This document shows positions 8,559-15,644 of a stretch of DNA of 64,000 bases, piece by piece. The notes under the pieces were generated by a model, which did not search any database, was not told the DNA's origin, and saw only the letters and a list, made by a program, of their open reading frames with translations. How positions within the stretch are numbered: the stretch's first letter is position 1; each line of letters starts with the position of its first letter. The stretch is taken from positions 529,233 through 593,232 of the forward strand of contig CP003316.1 in assembly GCA_000247545.1 (NCBI GenBank). Reading direction: 5' to 3'. This DNA comes from Pyrobaculum oguniense TE7 (GTDB lineage: Archaea > Thermoproteota > Thermoprotei > Thermoproteales > Thermoproteaceae). The position numbers and the translations under genes were made by a program.

Positions 8559-9366
8559 AGCCTCTCCCCAAGTCTCCCCTAGCGCCTAGCACAGCTGAGC
8601 CGATCTCCAAGGCGGCTCCAAACAGCGTGACCACCAGCCCGACTGGCCCCATCCCGCTCGCGAGGTAGTTCGCCACGTACAGCGCGGCCGACGCCACGAG
8701 CATGGCCGCACTGGCATAATCAGCGCTTCTAAGCCCAAAACAAGCCGGTATACTACCCAGCCGGTGGGCTTTGTCGAACTCGTAGTCGCCCTTAGAGTAC
8801 ATGACGTCGAAACCCGCCACCCAGAGCGCCGCCGCCGCCACCAACAGCCAAGGAGTCTTCGCCAGCGCCTCTCCCAAGTCGTATGGGTGCATCGCGATAG
8901 AGGCGCCGAGGGGCACCAGCGCGTAGACGGCGCCTAGGTGAAGGTGAGGTAGGCAGTGGAGCCTCTTGGCGTATGGGTAGGTCAAGACGACGGCTAGGTA
9001 GGGGGCCGAGAGTAAAAGAGGCCAGGGCCCCAATGCCGCCGCTGACAACAGAAAGACGGCGGCTCCGAATAAAAACACGCCGTAAGCCTCTCTGAAAGTG
9101 ATCTTCCCCGAGACCAGCATACGGCCCTGAGTCCTTGGGTTGAGCTTGTCTATGGGATAGTCCGCGATGTTGTTCCAAGCCATGCCTGCGGTCCTTAAGC
9201 CGAAGACCGCCAAGCCGATGGAAAGGGCCTTCCAGAGATCCAGCACGCCTCCTGAAAGCAAAGCAGCGGCGTACGCCATCGGGAGGGTGAATACCGTGTG
9301 TTCAACTCTAATGAAGCGCAGGTACCTAGCCGCCGTGGCTCCCACTGCCTCTGGGTCGAAAGACAC
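8491..9366 (-). CDS. UbiA-family polyprenyltransferase
   Basis: A 291-residue integral membrane prenyltransferase that joins an isoprenoid chain to an aromatic or quinone precursor. The first Asp-rich motif is NNIADYPID (N65, D69, D73), followed by NPRT and R82; the second is DVMYSKGDYEFD (D187, D194, D198), followed by GSIPACFG. The NPRT and SIPA-FG blocks are close to those of UbiA/MqnP enzymes of menaquinone-type quinone synthesis, so a role in making respiratory quinone is likely. It starts with GTG. A TATA-like sequence at about 9384-9391 (read on the minus strand) is shared with the divergent thioredoxin-like gene region. It is convergent with the MFS gene. Confidence 0.85.
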   Translation of the reverse strand: MSFDPEAVGATAARYLRFIRVEHTVFTLPMAYAAALLSGGVLDLWKALSIGLAVFGLRTAGMAWNNIADYPIDKLNPRTQGRMLVSGKITFREAYGVFLFGAAVFLLSAAALGPWPLLLSAPYLAVVLTYPYAKRLHCLPHLHLGAVYALVPLGASIAMHPYDLGEALAKTPWLLVAAAALWVAGFDVMYSKGDYEFDKAHRLGSIPACFGLRSADYASAAMLVASAALYVANYLASGMGPVGLVVTLFGAALEIGSAVLGARGDLGRGFNLNLAVGLVIPLGIFVGYLGI

Positions 9367-9403
9367 GTGGCGTTACAAAGCCCGGTTTAAATGAATGTTT
9401 TAA

Positions 9404-9413
9404 GCTTAAAAAT
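9404..9413 (+). promoter_or_regulatory. TATA-like box of the thioredoxin-like gene
   Basis: The A/T-rich stretch GCTTAAAAAT lies about 25 bases before GTG 9433. If it is the promoter, the upstream in-frame ATGs at 9391 and 9412 cannot be used, and the protein starts at residue sequence VDDIDKLLW. Confidence 0.45.
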
Positions 9414-9432
9414 GCAATATAAAAGCTCAGTC

Positions 9433-9855
9433 GTGGACGATATTGACAAGCTATTGTGGAAAAAAGCCGTGGAGCTGGCGGCGAGGGATAAGCAACCGAA
9501 GTGTTGTACCGTAAACTACGCCCCGGGCTACGTGGTGAGGGGTAGCCAGCTGAAAAACGCCATATACGGTTGCAAAGTAGCCTTCGTCATGTTTTTCGGC
9601 AAGACCTGCCCCTACTGCCAGATGTTTGACCCGATCTTTCGGCAAGTTGGTGAGAGATATAAGGACTTAGCTAACTTCGTCAAGGCCGACATCGAGGAGT
9701 TCTACCAGCTAGCCGCCTCTCTAGGCGTGATGGGCACGCCGGCGACAGTCGCCTTTGTAGACGGCCGACCGGTGGAGCTGGCCCCCGGCTTCATGACGGC
9801 GCCCCAGTTTAGGTCTTTTGTAGAGGGCGTTCTCAGATACGTGGGTTGCCGCTAG
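9433..9855 (+). CDS. thioredoxin-family protein (CPYC)
   Basis: About 140 residues with a thioredoxin fold. The redox motif CPYC is in FFGKTCPYCQMF, and the cis-proline loop is GTPATVAF. It carries an N-terminal extension with an adjacent Cys pair (PKCCTV), which is unusual and could be redox active. The open frame allows a start at ATG 9391; GTG 9433 fits the TATA spacing better. It lies just before the CoA-disulfide-reductase-type flavoprotein, so the two may belong to one intracellular disulfide/thiol system. Confidence 0.8.
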   Translation: MDDIDKLLWKKAVELAARDKQPKCCTVNYAPGYVVRGSQLKNAIYGCKVAFVMFFGKTCPYCQMFDPIFRQVGERYKDLANFVKADIEEFYQLAASLGVMGTPATVAFVDGRPVELAPGFMTAPQFRSFVEGVLRYVGCR

Positions 9856-9864
9856 GTAGGTACT

Positions 9865-9872
9865 GTTTAAAA
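9865..9872 (+). promoter_or_regulatory. TATA-like box of the flavoprotein gene
   Basis: TTTAAAAA is centred about 25 bases before ATG 9893, supporting that codon rather than the in-frame TTG at 9881. Confidence 0.5.
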
Positions 9873-9892
9873 ATGGATAATTGGCGAAGTCT

Positions 9893-11239
9893 ATGGTTAG
9901 GGTAGTGGTAATTGGAGGCGGGGCGGCCGGCGCCTCCGCAGCCGCCAGGGCCAGGAGGTTGGACCCAAACGCCGAGGTAATACTAATAGAAAGAGGGTCA
10001 ATGATAACGCACGCCCCCTGCGGCATGCCCTACGCAATTGGGGGGATCGTGAGGAGCCACGAGGAGCTTCAGACCTACACGCCGGAAGAGTTCGAGAAGG
10101 AGCGCAACATAAAGGTGCTAATCAGAACGGAGGTTGTAGACATAGACGCAGAGAAGAAGACGGTAACTGTGAGAAGGGGCGGAGCCCAGGAGACAATAAT
10201 TTGGGATAAGCTGGTGATCGCAACGGGCGCTAAGCCGCTTGTCCCGAGGATCGCCGGAGTAGAACTTAAGGGTATCCTTACCATGAGGCACCCCGACGAG
10301 GTGCCCACGCTCAAAGGCCATCTGGAGAAGGCGAAGACGGTAGCCGTGGTGGGGGGCGGGTACATAGGCGTGGAAATGGCGGAGGTGTTGTTGGAGCTAG
10401 GGAAGAAGGTTCTCCTCTTCGAGCAGTTTGATCAAGTACTTCCCGGCGCTCTCGACGCCGACGTAGCGGCGTTGGTTGCAGACGAGATGAGGACAAAGGG
10501 CGTGGAGCTACACCTAGGGGAGAAGGTAGTTGAGTTCAGAGGCGCAGAACACGTGAACAAGGTGGTGACCGAGAAGGGGGAGTACCAAGTAGACGAGGTG
10601 GTGCTGGCAGTGGGGGTGAGGCCCGACGTAGATCTCGCCGTAAGGGCCGGGGCGAAGCTGGGGGAGACCGGCGCTGTCTATGTGAACGAGTATATGGAGA
10701 CCACGGTGCCCGACGTATATGCGGCTGGGGACGTGGCGGAGAAGGTGCATAGGGTAACTGGGAAGAGGGTGTGGATCCCACTGGCGCCAACGGCGAATAA
10801 GGAGGGACAGGTGGCGGGCGGAAACGCGGTGAGGGGCCGGGTGCTCAAGTTCCCCGGCGTTGTGGGCACCGCCGTAACCAAGTTCTACAACCTCTACATT
10901 GCCAGGACGGGGCTAAGCGAGAAGGAGGCAAACGCCCTCGGGCTTAAGGCCCAGAGCGCGTTGATAAAGGCGAGGACAAAGGCGCATTACATGCCGGGGG
11001 CCGAGACGGTACATGTGAAGCTAATCGCCGAGGAGTCCACTGGGCGATTGCTAGGCGGGCAGATAGTGGGCAAAAGCTCCGTAGTGGCGGCCTATGCCGA
11101 CATCTTGGCGGTGGCCGTGCAGTCGGGATACGCCGTGTCGGACCTCTTCTTCTCCGATATAGGCTATATGCCGGACACGGCGCCGGTGTGGCATCCGTTA
11201 ATAGTTGCGGCTAGGGTTTTGAGTAGAGGAAAATTATAA
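9893..11239 (+). CDS. FAD-dependent pyridine nucleotide-disulfide oxidoreductase, CoA-disulfide reductase/NADH oxidase type
   Basis: A 448-residue flavoprotein of the single-cysteine class. The N-terminal FAD-binding motif is VIGGGAAGASAA; the active-site Cys is C43 in HAPCGMPYAIGG; the NAD(P)H-binding motif is VVGGGYIGVEMAE near residues 155-167; the second FAD contact is VYAAGDVAE. The single Cys that forms a mixed disulfide with CoA or oxidises NADH is the hallmark of CoA-disulfide reductases, NADH oxidases and sulfur-reducing NAD(P)H oxidoreductases; the sequence does not separate these activities. A C-terminal dimerisation domain is present. It has its own TATA box at 9865. Confidence 0.87.
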   Translation: MVRVVVIGGGAAGASAAARARRLDPNAEVILIERGSMITHAPCGMPYAIGGIVRSHEELQTYTPEEFEKERNIKVLIRTEVVDIDAEKKTVTVRRGGAQETIIWDKLVIATGAKPLVPRIAGVELKGILTMRHPDEVPTLKGHLEKAKTVAVVGGGYIGVEMAEVLLELGKKVLLFEQFDQVLPGALDADVAALVADEMRTKGVELHLGEKVVEFRGAEHVNKVVTEKGEYQVDEVVLAVGVRPDVDLAVRAGAKLGETGAVYVNEYMETTVPDVYAAGDVAEKVHRVTGKRVWIPLAPTANKEGQVAGGNAVRGRVLKFPGVVGTAVTKFYNLYIARTGLSEKEANALGLKAQSALIKARTKAHYMPGAETVHVKLIAEESTGRLLGGQIVGKSSVVAAYADILAVAVQSGYAVSDLFFSDIGYMPDTAPVWHPLIVAARVLSRGKL

Positions 11240-11307
11240 CTTTAGCCGACTACATATTCGACTTTTTGCTAAGGTTTTTAATAAATAACGCCTAGTTCTG
11301 GGACTTT

Positions 11308-12237
11308 ATGATAACTGTAATAGGTAGCGGGAGAGTCGGCACGGCGGCCGCCGTTATTATGGGAATTCTGAAAGTAGATACGAAAATACTTCTAATCGAT
11401 GTAGTCAAGGGGCTACCCCAAGGCGAGGCCCTCGACATGAACCACATGAGCTCTATCCTTGGCCTCGACGTTGAGTATGTGGGGTCAAACGAATACAAAG
11501 ACATGGAGGGTAGCGACTTGGTAATTGTCACTGCCGGATTGCCGAGGAAGCCCGGCATGACGAGGGAGCAGCTACTTGAGGCCAACGCTAAAATAGTCAG
11601 CGAGATAGGCAGAGAGATAAGGAAGTACGCGCCCGAGTCTGTGGTTATCCTAACCACAAACCCGCTTGACGCCATGACCTATGTTATGTGGAAAGCCACC
11701 GGGTTCCCAAGAGAGCGCGTAATCGGGTTCAGCGGCGTCCTCGACGCAGGGAGACTTGCCTACTACGCATCAAAGAAGCTGGGCGTTTCGCCGGCGTCGA
11801 TACTGCCCATAGTCCTGGGGCAACACGGCGAGAGCATGTTCCCCGTCCCGAGTAAAAGTTTTGTGCATGGAGTGCCTCTGAGCAGACTTCTTACCGAAGA
11901 CCAGCTGAGAGAGGTGGTTGAGGAGACAGTGAAGGCGGGGGCAAGGATCACGGAGCTCAGGGGCTTCTCCTCAAACTGGGGCCCAGGATCCGGCTTGGCG
12001 ATAATGGCAGAGGCCGTGAAGCGTGATGCCAAGCGTTCCCTAATCGCCTCTGTGGTTTTAGAAGGAGAGTACGGAGTGCGCGACGTCCCTGTGGAGGTCC
12101 CCATAGTGCTGGGAAGACGCGGAGTGTTGAAAGTCCTAGAAGTGGAACTAACAGAAGAGGAGAGGCAGAAATTTATGCAAAGCGTAGAAGCCGTGAAGAA
12201 GCTTATTTCTTCCCTACCGCCTGCGTACTTATCTTAA
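11308..12237 (+). CDS. mdh: malate dehydrogenase
   Basis: A 309-residue NAD(P)-dependent malate dehydrogenase of the LDH/MDH superfamily, interconverting malate and oxaloacetate in the citric acid cycle. The nucleotide-binding loop is IGSGRVGT (5-12) with D31; substrate residues R80 and R86 lie in GLPRKPGMTR, and R149 and the catalytic H173 (GQHGES) are present. Arg at position 80 marks malate rather than lactate specificity. The A/T-rich segment near 11274-11288 is about 25 bases upstream. Genes for succinyl-CoA synthetase of the same cycle lie at 44.5-46.5 kb. Confidence 0.93.
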   Translation: MITVIGSGRVGTAAAVIMGILKVDTKILLIDVVKGLPQGEALDMNHMSSILGLDVEYVGSNEYKDMEGSDLVIVTAGLPRKPGMTREQLLEANAKIVSEIGREIRKYAPESVVILTTNPLDAMTYVMWKATGFPRERVIGFSGVLDAGRLAYYASKKLGVSPASILPIVLGQHGESMFPVPSKSFVHGVPLSRLLTEDQLREVVEETVKAGARITELRGFSSNWGPGSGLAIMAEAVKRDAKRSLIASVVLEGEYGVRDVPVEVPIVLGRRGVLKVLEVELTEEERQKFMQSVEAVKKLISSLPPAYLS

Positions 12238-12263
12238 ATTTATTTACTCTTTTTCTCCCTTCC

Positions 12264-12644
12264 GTGGCTCAGCGTCTTCTAGAAATTACTGGCGAAAAAG
12301 GTAGACTGGAGGTGTACGAAGACCCAGAGCTGGGCTACGTATATGCCATTATCCCACACCATAAGAGGATCAGCCCAGCTGCTCTGAGAGAGATTAGGGA
12401 GATAACTCTTGACCCATGGCGGTATGTAGAGGGCGTAGGGCTCGTCTTAGATATTACGGCATGGAGACAAGAATCTGGCTTAACAATTGAAGATCTCAAA
12501 GCAAAGATCGAGAGTAAATACCGGGAAGTCCTCGACTCTGTACTTCAATACTTGGAAACAGCGCCGGCTGAGAAAAGCGCCAAAAAGAAAAAGAAGAAGA
12601 GGACTAAAAAGGCTAGGAGAGCCAAGAAAAAGAAGGGGAGATAA
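12264..12644 (+). CDS. conserved hypothetical protein with Lys/Arg-rich tail
   Basis: A 126-residue protein from a GTG start, with a folded N-terminal part of about 100 residues and a tail (residues 107-126) made almost wholly of Lys and Arg. Such tails in thermophilic archaea usually bind nucleic acid. I do not recognise the folded part. A TATA-like stretch at 12234-12246 lies about 24 bases upstream. The gene sits between malate dehydrogenase and the PDO, with its own promoter. Confidence 0.65.
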   Translation: MAQRLLEITGEKGRLEVYEDPELGYVYAIIPHHKRISPAALREIREITLDPWRYVEGVGLVLDITAWRQESGLTIEDLKAKIESKYREVLDSVLQYLETAPAEKSAKKKKKKRTKKARRAKKKKGR

Positions 12645-12672
12645 TTAAAAATATCAATCGCTCTCTTCGCCT

Positions 12673-13404
12673 ATGGCTGTTCCTATAGGAGAGCCTGGAG
12701 AAGTACCACACATCGAAGTAGACGAGGAGACTAAGGAGATAATCAAAGAGATGCTCTCACAAATGGAGAACCCGGTAGAGATAAACTTCTTCACAAGCGG
12801 GAGTTGCGGAGGAAGGGAGACTAATTGGTGCGTCCCTACAGAGGAGTTGCTGGATCTGCTCCACCAGCTGGCGCCAGCCGGCAAGCTCGTGATAAATAAG
12901 TACGACGCAGATAAAAACGCCGACGTTTTTAGGAAATTCGGCGTAGAGCCGCAGAGGGTTCCCGTAGTATATTTTGGCGACGGCTTTATTAGATACCTCG
13001 GCGCACCAATGGGGGAGGAGGTCAGGGCATTTATAGAGACGGTGGTGCGCCTGAGCACCGGGAAAACAGGGCTGAGGCAGAAGACCCGCAACGAGCTCTC
13101 AAACCTGGCGCAGAGCGCCCCCAAGAGAGTATATGTGATGACGGTGGTCACGCCGAGTTGTCCCTACTGCCCATACGCAGTGCTCCTCGCAAACATGTTC
13201 GCATATGAGAGCAAGGGAAAGGTAGTATCTGTAGCCGTGGAGGCTTACGAGAATCCCGACATAGCTGACATGTACGGAGTGACAGGAGTCCCTACGGTGA
13301 TTCTGCAGGCAGAGGACGCGGCGGTGGGCGATGTGGAATTTGTCGGTGTTCCGCCAGAGCACGAGCTTCTTGCACGGGTTAAAAACCACATGGGCCTATC
13401 TTAG
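12673..13404 (+). CDS. pdo: protein disulfide oxidoreductase with two thioredoxin folds
   Basis: A 243-residue member of the archaeal PDO family, which catalyses disulfide formation and isomerisation in the cytoplasm of thermophiles. The C-terminal unit has the standard CPYC motif (C163, C166) and cis-Pro loop GVTGVPTV. The N-terminal unit, which normally also carries CxxC, has C45 and C53 separated by seven residues (CGGRETNWC), followed by cis-Pro loop RVPVVYF. One redox centre is therefore canonical and the other altered. The stop codon is immediately followed by the RdgB start, so the two genes are probably co-transcribed from the TATA-like box at 12644-12655. Confidence 0.88.
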   Translation: MAVPIGEPGEVPHIEVDEETKEIIKEMLSQMENPVEINFFTSGSCGGRETNWCVPTEELLDLLHQLAPAGKLVINKYDADKNADVFRKFGVEPQRVPVVYFGDGFIRYLGAPMGEEVRAFIETVVRLSTGKTGLRQKTRNELSNLAQSAPKRVYVMTVVTPSCPYCPYAVLLANMFAYESKGKVVSVAVEAYENPDIADMYGVTGVPTVILQAEDAAVGDVEFVGVPPEHELLARVKNHMGLS

Positions 13405-13971
13405 ATGCGTATAAGGCTGGTCACGAATAATCCCCATAAACTCGCGGAGGTTTCTCAAATCCTTGCCCCCTACGGCATAGAGGTCGAGAGGCTAGGCGCC
13501 GAAAAGGTAGAAGTACAACACGACGACGTAGCCGAAATCGCCAAGAAAGCCGCAGAAAATTTATGCGTACGATACGGCGACTACGTAGTAGTGGAGGACA
13601 CCGGACTTTATATAGAGGCTCTGGGAGGCTTCCCAGGGCCATACGCGGAGTATGTATACAGAACTATTGGGCTCAGCGGGGTTTTAAAACTCCTTGAAGG
13701 CGTAGCCAACAGGAGGGCTGTATTTAGATGCGCAGCCGCGCTGTGCCTAGGGGGGAGAGTAGAGGTGTTTCTAGGAGAGGTGCGGGGCACTATAGCGCAG
13801 GTGCCTAGAGGGATCGGCGGATTCGGCTATGACCCAATATTCGTACCAGAGGGCCTGGGACGCACCTATGCCGAGTTAGGCGATGATGTTAAGAACAAAA
13901 TATCGCACAGGGCACAGGCGTTTTCGAAGCTGGCTACCTGGCTTACAACCACCGCCTCAAAGAGGGCTTGA
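13405..13971 (+). CDS. rdgB: XTP/dITP diphosphatase (RdgB/HAM1 family)
   Basis: A 188-residue nucleotide-pool sanitising enzyme that hydrolyses non-canonical purine triphosphates (XTP, dITP) to monophosphates. It has the N-terminal TNNPHKLAEV substrate loop, the VVEDTGLYIEALGGFPGPY segment with catalytic acidic residues, GFGYDPIF and the C-terminal SHR motif. The start codon directly abuts the PDO stop, indicating one transcript. Confidence 0.92.
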   Translation: MRIRLVTNNPHKLAEVSQILAPYGIEVERLGAEKVEVQHDDVAEIAKKAAENLCVRYGDYVVVEDTGLYIEALGGFPGPYAEYVYRTIGLSGVLKLLEGVANRRAVFRCAAALCLGGRVEVFLGEVRGTIAQVPRGIGGFGYDPIFVPEGLGRTYAELGDDVKNKISHRAQAFSKLATWLTTTASKRA

Positions 13972-14018
13972 GATGTGGGTCTAAAGGAATTTATTTAAAT
14001 TAGGGTGTTTAGACTATT

Positions 14019-14861
14019 GTGGACATATTCGACAAACCTGTAATCGAGTTTGCTACAAAAGAGGTAGTAACAGTTGGAGAGAAGGAGAAGGTTCTCAACG
14101 CGATGAGGACCATGGTCAGGCTAGACATAAGAAGGTTGCCCATAGTACGTGGTGAGAAGTTAATTGGGATTATAACGATGCTAGACATTTTAGACGCCAT
14201 TTACTCCTGGTTGAGTGACAACACCTCCGGCGGCTCCCTCTATAGTGATATCTACATGAAGAACGTGGTAGAGATAGGCACGAGGAGCGTGGTTTCTGTC
14301 AGGCCGCATACGCCCATCTCGGAGGTCATCTCGCTATTTCTAAGACACAACTTCGGCTCCATGCCTATAGTAGACGAGGAAGGGAGACTCGTGGGCATCT
14401 TCACAGAGTGGGATGTAATTAAGCTGGCCTCTCAGCTGGACTTCCCGCACAGAGTGCGCGACGTTATGACGCGCATAATCTACGTGTTGACTCCCTACTC
14501 GACTATAATGGACGTGCTGGAGGGCATTACCATATACAAATTCAGGAGATATCCAATTGTAAACGAGGGGGGTAAGGTTGTGGCCATGCTACATGCCAAA
14601 GACGTGCTCAGATATTTTGCAGAGGATGATACTGTGGAGAAGGTGAAGCAGGGCGCGGTGGAGGAGGTGGTGAGCAACTACGCTATCAATATTGCAAAGT
14701 CTCCCATCTTTCTCGCCAAGCCTGGCGACTCTGTGATGGACGTGATTAGGAAAATGTTGGAATACGACGTGGGGGGCGTTCCGGTAGTGAACGAGGAGGG
14801 GACCGCGGTGATTGGTATGGTCACTGAAAAAACTCTAATGCTACTTTTTGAGTCGTACTAG
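14019..14861 (+). CDS. four-CBS-domain protein
   Basis: A 280-residue protein made of four consecutive CBS domains (roughly 1-65, 75-140, 145-200, 220-280), each recognisable by the pattern RRLPIV/GSMPIV/RRYPIV/GGVPVV followed by a Gly-Ile/Met motif. CBS pairs bind adenine nucleotides and usually act as energy or ligand sensors. No catalytic domain is attached, so it probably regulates a partner. GTG start, with TTATTTAAATT about 23 bases upstream. Its 3' end overlaps the opposing gene by 21 bases. Confidence 0.88.
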   Translation: MDIFDKPVIEFATKEVVTVGEKEKVLNAMRTMVRLDIRRLPIVRGEKLIGIITMLDILDAIYSWLSDNTSGGSLYSDIYMKNVVEIGTRSVVSVRPHTPISEVISLFLRHNFGSMPIVDEEGRLVGIFTEWDVIKLASQLDFPHRVRDVMTRIIYVLTPYSTIMDVLEGITIYKFRRYPIVNEGGKVVAMLHAKDVLRYFAEDDTVEKVKQGAVEEVVSNYAINIAKSPIFLAKPGDSVMDVIRKMLEYDVGGVPVVNEEGTAVIGMVTEKTLMLLFESY

Positions 14862-15371
14862 CCAAAGGCCTAGTGCCAAGAGGACTGTAGCCGTCGACGC
14901 CGTTAGCCCAGCTAATAAGCCTACCAGCTGGGTTGGCGCGGAGGCAGTCGCCGTGTATCCAGACTCGCACTCTATGTTAAGACCTCTTGCTTGATATATC
15001 TCCACCTGCGCCGTTGAGGCGGCCGGTTTGATCGCCTCTCTGCCCGCTCTACATATAACTCTGGCTTTTGGATCCTTCACGGCGACTACGGTGAAGTCAG
15101 CCCCTTTTGTACAAGTCACATAAAATTTGGGCTGGTTAGGGTACTGTCCTAGAACGCACTCCGGGTTTGAGTAATACACCCCGAAGACTGTATAAGAACC
15201 GTTGTAGATCCAGCTGTTTATCGCACGTGGAAGTGCCACGGTGCCGCCGTCTATTTTCAACGTGGCGCCCTCCACATAGGCTTGATAGGGAGATGTGCCG
15301 TTGACCACAAGTACGGTCTGCCCAAGGACGAACGCAGTGGCTAGTACAAAGGCCACTATGAGGAGACGCAT
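14841..15371 (-). CDS. predicted secreted, membrane-anchored protein
   Basis: About 176 residues. The N-terminus (MRLLIVAFVLATAFVLG) is a signal-peptide-like hydrophobic segment, the central 120 residues are polar with four scattered Cys residues (ECVLG, VTCTK, VICRA, IECES) that could form disulfides, and the C-terminus is a single membrane helix (LVGLLAGLTASTATVLLALGLWL) ended by RLKK. The topology suggests a type I protein exposed outside the cell. Start ATG 15371 is chosen because TTTATTAAAA (15390-15399, minus strand) lies about 24 bases upstream. I do not recognise the family. Confidence 0.7.
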   Translation of the reverse strand: MRLLIVAFVLATAFVLGQTVLVVNGTSPYQAYVEGATLKIDGGTVALPRAINSWIYNGSYTVFGVYYSNPECVLGQYPNQPKFYVTCTKGADFTVVAVKDPKARVICRAGREAIKPAASTAQVEIYQARGLNIECESGYTATASAPTQLVGLLAGLTASTATVLLALGLWLVRLKK

Positions 15372-15644
15372 AGTCGGCATGTCGGCTCTTTTTAATAAAG
15401 GTATCTGCCACATCTACTTCAGCCATCCCGTCACCGCGGAAAACAACCGAGTAGGTATCCCGGCTTGGCCGATAATGCAATCACCTGAGCCGAACAGCGA
15501 CATAACAAGAGGTACGGAGGGAACTGAGCTGTCCACTCGCAACCCATCTAGTCGACCAGGCGCTGGGATCGTGGTCCGACGCTACGCTGTTGGTAAGACG
15601 CCAAGGGTTGTTGCAGGTAATTTTATTAAAGCTTTTTGGAGTCC

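Noticed and set aside
15136-15480. A 114-residue minus frame overlapping the secreted-protein gene and a 126-residue plus frame (15295-15675).
   Set aside because: Both overlap a better-supported gene or promoter and lack recognisable features; the 15372-15644 interval otherwise shows nothing but promoters at its ends.
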